Shown here one piece after another: positions 54,469 through 64,000 of a stretch of DNA of 64,000 nucleotides. The DNA lies in the NCBI GenBank assembly GCA_035578175.1, contig JAQMRL010000006.1:68578001-68642000 (forward strand). Reading direction: 5' to 3'. A model generated the notes under the pieces. That model had not been told where the DNA came from, did no database searches, and saw only the letters and a list, made by a program, of their open reading frames with translations. A program made the translations under genes and the position numbers. The DNA is from Catonia carolina. Its lineage: Eukaryota > Arthropoda > Insecta > Hemiptera > Achilidae. Positions within the stretch are counted from its first letter, which is position 1, and each line of letters starts with the position of its first letter.

Positions 54469-55205
54469 CAGTAAACCCTCGTTAATCCGGACCCCTTTAA
54501 CACGGAGTTTGCTTAATCCGGACAGCCAGTTGACTGCATAGTTGATTTTCAAGTAGATATCGGTTTGTAAATTTATTTAATGTTGAGAATACTAGTATAT
54601 AACCAGGTTAAAAAAATTACCAGTCTTATTTTCTGTATTTCAAAACGTAATGTCTTAAGCACAGAATGGACCTTTCATATTCACAGTGTAATACATTTTA
54701 CAACATGTTATTGTCTGTATAACTAAACTCAAAATACACGTTCGTTTTCTATAAAGGGTGTTTCATTATGTACCTTTGTTCATATTAAGGTTAGGTGAGG
54801 GTTTCCCAAAAAATAACCGAAATAGCATTGCCGTGGTTGGATCTTGTGTAGCACGCGCTTTCGCCGCAGGGCGTGTATTGCGCAACTCATTACCAGTTCA
54901 GTGCCGCCTGTGTTATTGGCCTAACTTTACCGTTATTTTATAGTGAATTTTTTGTTAACGTTATTTTGGTCATTGCAAAAAAATCAATTCAAATTAATGG
55001 TACAAGTTAGACCGGTAACACAGGCGGCACTGAAGTGGTAATAAGTTGTGCAATACACGCTCCGTGGCGGAAGCGCGTAAAACTCCGCCCACGGCAATGC
55101 TGTATTGGTTAATTTTGGGTACCCGTTCGTATTTCATTTAATCCGGACTTTCACTAATCCGGACGACTTAGAGCCCCAATTATTCCGGTTAACGAGGGTT
55201 TACTG
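54469..55205. mobile_element. pogo/Tigger-type MITE with internal inverted repeats
   Basis: Ends CAGTAAACCCTCGTTAATCC and AACGAGGGTTTACTG lie between TA at 54467-54468 and 55206-55207. AATCCGGAC is repeated near both ends. Inside, 54795-54935 and 54985-55125 are approximate reverse complements (CAGTGCCGCCTGTGTTA against TAACACAGGCGGCACTG). No transposase. The open frame at 54758-54943 is part of this palindrome. Confidence 0.85.
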
Positions 55206-55209
55206 TAAA

Positions 55210-55935
55210 ATGTTAATACACATATCAAGTAAAGAATTTTCATATACTTTAGGGTGCAATCTGACAACTATTTAAACCTGAAAGGGTATAATCAAAAATC
55301 CAGAAACTTATCTACCAAAAGTTTTACATGAAGCCTAACAAATATCCCTCAGTGGTGGTTGTTTGGTAAGAATCAACAGAGTCAAGCCTAACCAAGAAAA
55401 TTTGTAAAACTTATTACAATGTTTTATTTTATAAATTATTTTTTTGTAGTTATTACTTCCAAAATGACTATTAGAGGCACTAAATACGAAATAGGTACAT
55501 TATTTAATTCTATATTATTCTTCTATTTAATTCTATTTTAAATTATTGTCTTAGAAAACTCTACCATGACCTTTTCTGTTTTTTAAGACAGCTGAGAAGT
55601 GATCGCTCTCTCACCATATTTGCTAAGATCGTTTATCACTTTCACAATTTTGCATAACTTCTATCCATAACAAGAGTTAACTGTGAGATTCAAATAATAT
55701 TTTGAGTAACGTTATATAACATTCCTTCATTTTAAAAACATTTTAATTGGTTCTAGGACAGCATGGAGTATTTTTCAATACTAAAATATTGATTCTGTTA
55801 AGAAAATTTTTAAAAACACTTTAACAAAAGCTAGTTATCCATCAACCAATCTATGTGTACACAACATGTGTTTTATAAAGTGTTCTTTCTTTACTATTTT
55901 CAAAATCATCCAACTGACGCTACCTATAAACCTGG
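55210..55935. other. Unassigned sequence
   Basis: No feature recognised. Confidence 0.3.
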
Positions 55936-55937
55936 TC

Positions 55938-56610
55938 CCTATAATCCGATTCACGAAAGATAAAACCTGTCTTTAAACAGCAATATCTTTTGAACAATTA
56001 TATGTAAAATCAATTACGATACATCAAATTGAAGCTCATTTTATTATTTATTACAAGATTACATTAACATATAATACTTTGTAGCCCTATAAATTTTAAG
56101 TACAGCCTGATTTTCGTAAGGAGAGCACTGGGGAAACGTGGTCTCCATTATTATAGTCTTGTATGTACTGCAATAGTGCAGCGTATGTAATCAACAATGG
56201 GACAGCGTGCCTAAAAAATACAATGGGGGTTGTCAATTTTCAACAACACTGACTGTACATCTAACAGTCAGTCGGACCGGTATGCGTGGTCGAAGTTATG
56301 TATGCGCATGCGTAGTCCAGCGCTCACAGCAATTGGCTTGGCCTTTACGCGTGAACAAGGCAACAAGCAACAAGGTACCTTAAAGTTGGGTATACTGGAA
56401 ATGTAGATAAAAACAGGGTACTTTTTATGCTTAATTCGCTATATTTAATGGCCGGCCGCATTGGCGCAGTTGGTAACGTGCTCGCCTCTCATCATGCGGT
56501 CTTGGGTTCGAATCCCACTCAGGCATGGCATTTTTTCATACGTTACAAAATATAATTTCATCCTTCACCGTCTGCATTAGCAGTAACTGCAGAACAGTCA
56601 GACGTTAAAC

Positions 56611-56656
<46 letters not shown>

Positions 56657-56818
56657 TATTTAATGCAATATTAATTTCTAAAATGTTAATGTATATCCTA
56701 TAACCAGCAATAAAACAAGCTTTAATTTGATTTATCGTAATTCTTTTTACAAACAATGGTTCAAAAGGTATTGCTGTTTAAAGACAGGTGTTTTCTTTCG
56801 TAAATCGGGCTGGAGTTA
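55938..56818. mobile_element. Palindromic MITE with long inverted arms, split by a SINE
   Basis: The left arm (CGATTCACGAAAGATAAAAC ... CTGTCTTTAAACAGCAATAT ... TTACATTAACATATA) is matched inversely by the right arm (TAATGTATATCCTATAACC ... TATTGCTGTTTAAAGACAGG ... TTTCGTAAATCG), each about 150-170 bases. The centre contains GC-richer unique sequence and the T1 SINE at 56451. Target duplication and superfamily were not resolved. Confidence 0.7.
56451..56652 (+). repeat. tRNA-derived SINE (T1, body A), youngest-looking copy
   Basis: The head GCCGGCCGCATTGGCGCAGT continues into TGGTAACGTGCTCGCC. The B-box is GGGTTCGAATCCC and the body CTGCATTAGCAGTAACTGCA. A pure 41-base A tail runs from 56612 to 56652. 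GCTATATTTAATG is duplicated at 56438-56450 and 56653-56665. The perfect duplication and long pure tail suggest a recent insertion. Confidence 0.93.
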
Positions 56819-56819
56819 A

Positions 56820-57275
56820 AGATGAAAGGATATTAAAAAATTATTGAATTTACTATTTTCATTAAAACTGCAAGAAACTTATAATATAAAAAATAACTTA
56901 GTATTATAACACGAGATCATCGGAATTATAATTAACTTTTTAACATTTTCATAATTATCTTCAATAAAAACAACCGTACTACATGAATAGAATGATTATT
57001 ATAATTGACCTACATGACTATATAAAACACATTTAAAATATTATTTTTAGTACTTCTATTACAAGAAATTCTTAAAAAATCTTACAATTTCAATTTAACC
57101 TTTCATAATTGATAAAGAGGGTTGTAAATTCAACCGTAAGAGGTTGATTGAAGTGAATGGATTGTTTCGATATTAAGTTAAGATTTTTTTTGAATTATAA
57201 TAATAATTTTTCTTTAAAATAAAAATACGTACTTGTTTGGGTTCCCAAATATTGTGGTGTTATAACAGGTAATAA
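56820..57275. other. Unassigned AT-rich sequence
   Basis: No feature recognised. Confidence 0.3.
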
Positions 57276-57279
57276 AAAA

Positions 57280-57720
57280 ACTGACTAGCTACCAGAAGGT
57301 CAACTACAGAAGGAGAACTATTCATGGAATACTCGTGCCACTACATGACTTTTAAAATCATGTACCGACTTTTGGAGAAGAGAATGGAAAAATCAATAGA
57401 AAGTAATAAGTTAAATCAAATAAAGGATACCTAATCAAAATCAAAATGCAGGACTTTTTTAAGAAGAAAACTGTGGTATTAACAAGATTACGTATTAGAT
57501 ATGCCAAGTTAACTTGTGGGTTCATGATAGTATCAAGATTATATCAATGTGTGGAAACTGTGATATCCCCTTAATGATAAGCAAATTGGAAGAGTGCACA
57601 AATTTAGATATCTTAAAAATATACTTAAATTGAAAAGAAGAATTTAAGCCAATTTACAAACTGGTTTATTGTTAAAAAAGAAAATGATAGATTTTAAAAC
57701 AAAATTGAATTATTAAGTTG
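57280..57720 (+). mobile_element. LINE fragment with RNase H-type C-terminus
   Basis: VVLTRLRIRYAKLTCGFMIV, then a decayed QCVNCDIPLMISKLEECTNL-like segment from 57540, matches the 'LTRLRIGHT.LTH..L......C..C...LT..HIL.EC' tail after the RNase H domain in I/R1/Jockey-group elements. Several stops. Confidence 0.6.
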
Positions 57721-57724
57721 TATT

Positions 57725-58080
57725 TGAACAGAATAAATTTCAGTGTTTATATTATTATTTTTATATGGAAATTATTTAATGTGTATTTGTTACACAATAA
57801 ATTGGGTAGTTATTAAGTTTAAATTTTAATTTATGATACGTGAACGGACATAACATCATTGAAGTTATCAATGGAATTTCTGTTTGCAGTAAGTTTCTTT
57901 TAAAAATAATGTTTGATTATGGCAATACATGCCCAATAAATTTAATAATAAAAATCATTCCTTTTGAAACATTAATAACATAAATTTACATGATTCTAAA
58001 ACTATAAATTAATTTATAATAATATTACTTATAGACTAACATTTAATAAATTATATAAATCATATTATTAATTTCTTATA
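57725..58080. other. AT-rich sequence downstream of the CD36-like exon
   Basis: This would hold the 3' untranslated region and poly(A) site of the minus-strand gene ending at 58125. Several TTTATT motifs (AATAAA on the minus strand) occur, for example near 57938 and 58045, but none can be chosen. Confidence 0.35.
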
Positions 58081-58124
58081 TCACTTTCGTTTTAACATAA
58101 TTAGATTTAAATAATTTAGTTTTG

Positions 58125-58355
58125 CTAATACCGTGGTATGTCTGATACCTGTATACCGCTTGGTGGTTTTTCTGTAACTGGCGCTGGTTCCCTTGAAATT
58201 TGTAAATTCTTTCGGTTTGAATGTATGTAAAAGGCTCCTCCAATCGCTGCGATTCCTATTATTAATAAAATCCATCTGCTTACGCCAACTATTCGCATTG
58301 TTCTGAATAATTTCTTATCTAATATATCAATAAAATCTTGATCTAGTTCCAATCC
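58125..58355 (-). CDS. Terminal exon of a putative CD36/SCARB-family receptor
   Basis: On the minus strand a TTTATTTCAG acceptor precedes 76 codons ending in TAG. The start GLELDQDFIDILDKKLF is followed by one membrane segment (WILLIIGIAAIGGAFYI) and a cytoplasmic tail of about 33 residues rich in Pro and charged residues (REPAPVTEKPPSGIQVSDIP). In CD36/LIMP-2/SCARB proteins, which bind lipids and lipoproteins, a large ectodomain ends in a 'E.G.ELD......L...LF' segment before the second membrane span and a short tail, so the layout fits. No other exon of this gene is visible to the right edge, so the last intron would exceed 5.6 kb. Another membrane-protein family is possible. Confidence 0.5.
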   Translation of the reverse strand, partial: GLELDQDFIDILDKKLFRTMRIVGVSRWILLIIGIAAIGGAFYIHSNRKNLQISREPAPVTEKPPSGIQVSDIPRY

Positions 58356-58408
58356 CTGAAATAAATGCAAATCAGATAGTTAAAAATTCATTTTTTAATT
58401 TTGTTTAA

Positions 58409-58791
58409 CACTTTCAGCCCTATGTGTATCAATTTGCCTCACGAAAGAGTTTTCTCTGGGCCCGTGTGAGTTAAAATGATTCACAGTTAAATTACATCAT
58501 CATCCCGTGTGTATCAGTTTGATACATGGGTGTAGTTACGTTCTGCATGCTGTGTACGTATCTGCTTCGCATTTTCTGTGTATTTAAATGTATGAACAAT
58601 TCCTACTGGGTTCTAGCAATAGATTTCAGACCTTGGGTTGGAAAAATATTCTCCAGGTAGCAGCACATTGTGCCCGTGGTTTTTGCGTTCTCACCAGCTG
58701 ATTGTGCATAGTTTTGTTGTTGTTACAGTTAACCTGACAGTGGCTTGGACCACTACCAAAACTGCAAAATACTTGTCTGGGGCTGAAAGTG
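58409..58791. mobile_element. TTAA-flanked element D
   Basis: CACTTTCAGCCC and GGGGCTGAAAGTG are inverted ends between TTAA at 58405-58408 and 58792-58795. It is 383 bases with no coding capacity. It lies immediately upstream of the CD36-like exon, in its last intron, and abuts an S1 repeat. Confidence 0.85.
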
Positions 58792-58795
58792 TTAA

Positions 58796-59178
58796 GTGAT
58801 CAGCTGAAAGGCTGATTTGAACCTCTAAAAGTTTTATTAAGTTAAATGAAGATGAGTTAGATTACTTTGCCTTCCTCACTGAGTTGAAAAGTATGTTTAT
58901 CAGTATGTCAGGCCCTCCCAAAAACACCTACTTTCCTCCCTGCAAATGACACTTTCACTTCATTCACCACAGGGTTTGGCTGTATAATGAAGTAATTCAT
59001 TACACTCAGAGATAACTCTGACTAGTGTTTTTAACCTCTCTTCCAAACCTGTTGCTAAATGCTTTAGTAATATAATTGGCTGACCATGTAATAAGAGAGA
59101 GAACTGTTTTTTGTAGCCCTGGAACTAGCAGATAAAACGAGAACAATTTCACACCGCACTACCTGTTATGGGCAAATT
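58796..59178 (-). repeat. S1 repeat, diverged copy
   Basis: GTGATCAGCTGAAAGGCTGA to CTACCTGTTATGGGCA in the usual order, with several small changes that break the frame. Confidence 0.75.
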
Positions 59179-59184
59179 TGTTTT

Positions 59185-59383
59185 TGTTAACGTTTTTTTT
59201 AGTATATAAATTATTCTTAGCAGAAAAAGATAAACTGTAGATTTCTTTCGAGCCCCACGTCACTTGAAGAAACAATACGAAAAATTGGAAAATTTGATAC
59301 CTTTAAGAACTTTGGATAAATAATACAAACAAAGACTAGCGAAAAGTAAGCGAACAACAACAGACGAGGAACATTCTGTTCTT
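59185..59383 (+). mobile_element. LINE fragment, left of an S1 insertion
   Basis: Decayed coding-like sequence (KKQYEKLENLIPLRTLDK-type reading) resumes after the S1 copy at 59797, where a polymerase motif is clear. Confidence 0.4.
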
Positions 59384-59394
59384 AATACGACCGG

Positions 59395-59785
59395 TGCCCA
59401 AAACGGGCAGGTGGAGTGTCATTTTAATTGCACTCTATCTGTTTGGTCCAGGGCTAAAAAAAATTAGTTCTGTTTCTTATCACATAGTCAGCCACTTATA
59501 TGACTGAACTATTTAAGAACAGAAGAGGTAGAGGTGTAAAAGATACTAGTCAGAGTTATCTCCTCTGAGAGTAATAAATTTCATTATGCAGCCAGACCCT
59601 GTGGTGAATGAAGTGAAGGTATCATTTGCAGGGTGGAAAGTGGGTGCTTTTCGGAGGGTCTGGCATGCTGATAAGCGTACTCTTTCAACTCAGTGAGGAA
59701 GGCAATGGTAAACCACCTCACTCCTCATTTTTACTTAGTAAAACCTCTAGAGGTTCAAACCAGCCTTTCGGCTGTTGACCTAAAC
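59395..59785 (+). repeat. S1 repeat, complete copy inside a LINE
   Basis: AATACGACCGG flanks it at 59384-59394 and 59786-59796, defining both ends: TGCCCAAAACGGGCAGGTGG and GGCTGTTGACCTAAAC. The internal frame has been shifted by an extra base. Confidence 0.88.
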
Positions 59786-59796
59786 AATACGACCGG

Positions 59797-60185
59797 ACTG
59801 CACAAAATTTTACATAGCTCAAGGCAAATCAATTCACACTGCCGTATTTATTCAGGATGAGTAGGGCTACCAAATTCGTGACACAAAACAAATATCCGTT
59901 TTTCACAAAAAATGGTCCAGACATTAACAATTTCAGGGTACAGGACTAAAAAATGACTCTGAATATGATCACATTTTCCGCCAATGGAAAAACAATGTTA
60001 TAACAAACAATGTTAACTCTTTGCGGATGATATGTGGATTGTGCAAGAGAGTGAGGATGCGTTTCAGAGATCGGTAAATGTTTTAAATGAATAATGCAAA
60101 AAGAATAATTTCAATGTTTCCATAAAAAAGTCAAAGGTAATGACATTTACGGCACGGGGATACAACTGGAAACGAACGGAGGAGG
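59797..60185 (+). mobile_element. LINE reverse transcriptase palm fragment
   Basis: LFADDMWIVQESEDAFQRSV (about 60014-60075) carries the catalytic FADD motif, followed by FNVSIKKSKVMTFTARG. About 60 codons are readable with stops. Confidence 0.7.
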
Positions 60186-60189
60186 AGAA

Positions 60190-60850
60190 ATGGTGGATAG
60201 ACAGAAGTAGATGAAGAGGCTTGGTGAACACTCAGACTCGGTGATAGCTGGAACGGGCACTGGATATGTTATAATTATGTACAAAAACTAAAAATCATTT
60301 GGATTCCGTAATTTTAAATTAAATTTAAATTACCAATTTGTGGTAGCTAATTAATAAATCATAATATTTGTTCAACAATTGAATAGAAAATTGAGATTAA
60401 TTCGTATTTAATTAGAGCAGAATATTCTCAGCTTCATTTAAAAATAATTCTAATGACAGGTTTGCGTGTGACTCAACAACTTGACTCAGCTTATTGACTT
60501 TTACAAATCAAATATTATGTAATAAAAATGAAAAAAAATTTAACTCTAAACTTGAAATAAGAAATAAATTTTTTATGTCAACATGAAGTTTGTAACCAAC
60601 AATTTTAATTATTTATAACTCAAGTACTACCAAACATTTGTTAGTAGTTATATTCTTTTGTTATTTCTGTTAAGAAAACTTTAAAAAGTAAGTTACAAGG
60701 AATCTGTGTAACTATTGATTGGATGTTTGTGTTTCGTTTTAAAACTCTAAATAAATACAGAATTTTAAAAATTAATTTACTTTGATCTAATAATACAGCT
60801 GACCTTGCCAAATAATAGAAAATAACTTTTAAGGGGACGCGGAAAGCAAA
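60190..60850. other. Unassigned AT-rich sequence
   Basis: No feature recognised. Confidence 0.3.
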
Positions 60851-60854
60851 CAAT

Positions 60855-61075
60855 TAAAAAAACAATTTGGTGTGAAACACTCAAACGACTTTCTCTTGTC
60901 AATGCAAATAATTAACAATATAACCTAACATTAGTAATATAACATTAGAAAAAAAACAAAAACCTAACCTAATAAAACATAACCTTATTTTAATCATGAG
61001 TGAAAGACGCAAAATGAAAATCAACCTTAGTTTGGCTTAAAAATACGGAAAATCACTCTTTCTCTTGTAATTAAT
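60855..61075. repeat. Dispersed repeat R2
   Basis: TTTGGTGTGAAACACTCAAA, AATCATGAGTGAAAGACGCA and AAAATACGGAAAATC mark a copy collinear with 20265-20420. Confidence 0.5.
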
Positions 61076-61084
61076 GCTTAAATA

Positions 61085-61580
61085 TTGGTCTGTATATGGG
61101 ACAGGAAGCTTTTCTGGAACTTTTAAATGGGAAAGACTGGCAAGGGCTAGCGTCCTTTTGTAGAGATGCTTGGAGATATAGATGGGCATTGATTACAGAA
61201 TTTAATTACTGAGGCACAAAAATTTGATTAATTGTTTGTTTTGTATTTCTGTTGTGTCTAGGAAGAGGGATGAATAGGGTGATGGGTTTTGGTTTTTTAA
61301 TTTATTCCCTATTGTGTTTAAATTAAATTTTTAATTAAGTCATTATGCTTAAAAATGTATGTAGGCTATGTCATTTTTATAAAGTTGGTGTATAGTTTTT
61401 TTTTCTAATGTATTGCTGATTGTAATATACTGTATTTTTTAATATTGTAATTAATTTTAAGTACTGTAAGTGTACTCTGATTTTCCGGCTGATGCCTGCG
61501 GTCAAGCCGTTGCGGTCAAGATGTATGTATAAGGAGACTTTTGTAAAAGTGAAAAATAAAGCGTTATTATTATTATATTA
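61085..61580 (+). mobile_element. Possible LINE 3' end with (TTA)n tail
   Basis: The segment ends GTGAAAAATAAAGCG followed by TTATTATTAT. Its preceding GATGCCTGCGGTCAAGCCGT block and A/T-rich 3' region look like a non-LTR 3' untranslated end. A short coding-like WERLARASVLL reading lies at about 61125. No motif proves it. Confidence 0.3.
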
Positions 61581-61599
61581 ACTTATAATATATTATTAC

Positions 61600-62530
61600 A
61601 TAATGGTTTGTATGAGGATATGTGATTGCTCTCATAATACGGCTAACTGCTTTTTTAAATTAAAAACAGTTCTATAATGCTTTGAAAAAATACCTCAAAA
61701 TATAACCGTCAAACAACGGGAACCATACTGATGCGTCAACGTGTAGAGCGCAGGGTGAGTGCTCACAAGTATTTTATCAGTAATCGTAGTTATATCGACA
61801 TGCAAATCAATTTGTTCACAATGAAACGATATGTATAACCTAATGCCAAACTAACTCTTTTTAGTCTATTTTCACGTGGGTTGGTAGCAGCGGAAAGAGA
61901 CAAGAAAACAAGGATAGATACATAAATTTCTTGGTAGTTTGTACATAAAGTCGTATTTTTTTAACAAAAGAATACTGGATGTTTACAGTTCGTAAAATAT
62001 TTATCTTGAAAATGAAGAGATTTATTACGGTTTTGTTGACAGCTGTGAGAAAATAACGACATAATAAAATGACCTTGTGAGTAAAATTGGGTCCTTTTAT
62101 TTCCGAATTAAAAAAAGTAGATTTATTATTTATTTTTTTATCAAGCAAAGAAGCACAAATGTACAAAATTTATCATGATAATATAACATTCATAATATTA
62201 CAGTGAAGTAGCATGGAACTGAAGTACTGTCATTCACGTGTCGCATCATTGTTGCGCTAGTCGCTGCTCTATTGTTTTTGCTTATAGCATCCTTATTTTC
62301 TACATATTTTTACTCTTTTTAGTACCAAATTATTCACTGAAATGTGCTGTTCAATAATATATAAGTACATTACCATAGAAAACTATAAATATGTCGGTAA
62401 AATCGCGTTATCGTACTAGTGTTCCGCATTTTTCGACTATTTTCGAAAATTTCATTTTGAATCCATAACTTAAGTAAAAATAAAGCAATTTATGCGATTT
62501 TTTTAAGAATAAAGTTCGTATGTTTGTAAA
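61600..62530. other. Unassigned sequence
   Basis: No gene recognised. The minus-strand 101-codon frame at 61861-62166 is Lys/Phe/Leu-rich without a domain. Confidence 0.35.
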
Positions 62531-62538
62531 CCTTCATG

Positions 62539-62967
62539 CAGGGGCGGTTCCAGGGCTGATTTTCGGGGGGGGCTATCTTGTTTTTATGTAGCTCTTACAG
62601 TTTGTAATTAAGTCATTGAAAAGTCCTCTTTTATGCTGTATTGCTGTAACCACAATTTGAATTCATTGAGAAATTTTTGCTACGTCAAAGTCCTTGTAAA
62701 TCAAGAAAATTTCAAAAATGAAGGCGCTGACTGGATGCGAGTGGCTTTTGACTACTGACACTGATTGTTATCTTAATACTATTTAAAAATAGATACTTTC
62801 TGTTTGACTCATTTTTATACTAAAATAATTATTGTTAATTGATAGGTACGAGTATTGGGATTCAGTTTTGTTAGAAATAATAGCTTATAGAAAATATTAA
62901 ACTAAGTTTTCCTAGTATTTCGGGAGGGGCCATGGGCCCCATGGCCCCTTCCTTGAAACCGCCCCTG
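62539..62967. mobile_element. hAT-type MITE with perfect 8-base duplication
   Basis: CAGGGGCGGTTCCAGG and CCTTGAAACCGCCCCTG are inverted ends. CCTTCATG is duplicated exactly at 62531-62538 and 62968-62975. G- and C-rich subterminal runs (CGGGGGGGGC, GGGCCCCATGGCCCC) are typical of this hAT group. 429 bases, no transposase. Confidence 0.92.
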
Positions 62968-62975
62968 CCTTCATG

Positions 62976-63255
62976 AATTTTTTGGAATTTTTTGTAAAAT
63001 ATGGCTGAGGGACGAGAGTAGGAGTGATCCTTTTCCGTTAGATCGTTGTGAGTTAGTCCAAGTTCCTGTAAATCTTTTTTGATTTCTTTGTGCCACATGT
63101 ATGCGTTACCAGCGTCCGTTTGTAGTCTCATTGTTTGGTTAATTATTCTGCGTAAAAGTCTGGTGTTTGGTGTTCTTAGTAATATCCAAAGTACGAAAAC
63201 CGTTTCTTGCGCATGGCCACTAGATTATTAGTTCTATGTCTCTGTAGACTAGATT
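62976..63255 (-). mobile_element. LINE C-terminal fragment (GH-RM family), inner part
   Basis: The minus strand reads RLQTDAGNAYMWHKEIKKDL, then QELGLTHNDLTEKDHSYSRP. A hAT MITE interrupts it on one side and a SINE on the other. Confidence 0.6.
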
Positions 63256-63433
63256 GCCGGCCGCGTTGGCGATGTTGGTAACGTGCTCGCCTCTCATCAC
63301 GCGGTCTTGGGTTCGAATCCCACTTGGGCATGGCATTTTTTCATACGTTACAAAAAATTCATTTCATCCTTCACCGTCTGCATTAGCAGCAATTTGCAGA
63401 ACAGTCGGACGTTAAACCAAAAAAAAAAAAAAA
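63256..63433 (+). repeat. tRNA-derived SINE (T1, body A)
   Basis: TGTAGACTAGATT is duplicated at 63243-63255 and 63434-63446. Head GCCGGCCGCGTTGGCGATGT, B-box GGGTTCGAATCCC, body CTGCATTAGCAGCAATTTGC, then a short A tail. Confidence 0.93.
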
Positions 63434-63446
63434 TGTAGACTAGATT

Positions 63447-63590
63447 GTTAGGCAAAAGTCTGGATTGTCTTCCTTGTGCTTCTTGTTTATGCAAGTTCTG
63501 AGTATCCTGCGTTCTACTTTTCTGCCAGTTTCTTTGATTCCTCCCCGTCTATCCACGCTAGGGTTTCGCTGCCGTATAAGATTTTGGTTC
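63447..63590 (-). mobile_element. LINE fragment, outer part
   Basis: The minus strand gives ILYGSETLAWIDGEESKKLA, the 'LYGSE' region upstream of 62976-63255. The SINE separates the two. Confidence 0.6.
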
Positions 63591-63594
63591 TTAA

Positions 63595-64000
63595 CCCTTT
63601 CAATCCCAAAATTTTTAACTATTTTTTAAACACGTGTACATTGTTTCATACATTTTACTGACATTTAAGTGAAATTAAATCACTTTTAGACCCTCAGCCT
63701 TTTTGATGCCTGACAAAAAAGTGTGACAAATACGTCACATTGGGACTTGATATCAAAGTTCCCAACAATATGAACAAGTAAATCATGTTCAGGCTTCCTA
63801 AACAATATTCTCTTAACTTAGATTTGTAGCAAAAAAAACTAAATATGATTTTAATATCAAAGCATTATTTAAGACTTAAAAAATTTTACAATTCAAAAAT
63901 TCTGGTAAAATGGATAAAACCACTATTTACAGTCTAAAAAATATATGTGTATGTACATTTAACATACTGGAAGAAATGCTACTTTAGTTTAGTAAATGAA
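63595..64000. mobile_element. TTAA-flanked element C, copy 2 (cut by window edge)
   Basis: TTAA at 63591-63594 is followed by CCCTTTCAATCCCAAAATTT. The sequence is nearly identical to 12793-13205. The right end lies outside the window. Confidence 0.85.

Noticed and set aside
54758..54943. 61-codon open frame
   Set aside because: It lies inside the palindromic pogo-type MITE and is repeated in inverse within the same element.

Overview
This window looks like a piece of an insect nuclear genome, possibly from a hemipteran (low confidence on the order). It is AT-rich, its genes are split by kilobase introns, and most of its length is transposon and retroposon sequence. I see no bacterial gene organisation, CRISPR array or viral gene set. 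The main host gene is a UDP-glycosyltransferase (UGT) on the + strand. Five exons at 2035-2337, 5757-5948, 13568-13799, 18739-18958 and 35368-35647 join in frame to 408 residues. They cover everything except the N-terminal signal peptide and roughly the first 110 residues, which lie upstream of the window. The UGT signature is present, followed by a C-terminal membrane anchor and a KxKxx-type ER tail. Two signature positions are unusual (Asn before His-Gly-Gly, and Asp-His where Asp-Gln is normal). A second host gene is suggested only by one minus-strand terminal exon (58125-58355) resembling the C-terminus of CD36/SCARB scavenger receptors.

The four UGT introns (about 3.4, 7.6, 4.9 and 16.4 kb) are filled with mobile DNA, in places to within 30-45 bases of a splice site. 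Intron 1 holds a (GT)n microsatellite and an R1-like LINE fragment. Intron 2 holds a mariner inside a TTAA-flanked element that abuts a second TTAA-flanked element, plus a Harbinger fragment. Intron 3 holds a mariner rebuilt as a mirror-image element and a hAT remnant inside a SINE-like repeat. Intron 4 holds more mariner, Jockey-type LINEs, tRNA-derived SINEs, a GC-rich tRNA-like block and several head-to-head copies of an (AAC)-tailed repeat.

Downstream of the UGT (36-64 kb) lie a Tigger/pogo remnant, several LINE fragments interrupted by TTAA-flanked elements, a 1.07 kb fold-back element (45574-46642), a young 5'-truncated LINE with an open 622-residue reverse transcriptase frame and a 12-base target duplication (48235-50334), a dead mariner, two palindromic MITEs, the CD36-like exon and a stack of nested insertions at the right edge.

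I recognise at least four TTAA-flanked (piggyBac-like) non-autonomous families, four mariner lineages or fold-backs, two hAT elements, two pogo elements, one Harbinger fragment, five or more LINE lineages, three tRNA-derived SINE families and one abundant ~390-base (AAC)-tailed repeat. The nesting gives a relative order of insertion. I found no clear evidence of a new multi-gene system. The most unusual items are the UGT signature changes, the mirror-image mariners, the giant fold-back and the recurrent ~70-codon open frame in the (AAC)-tailed repeat.
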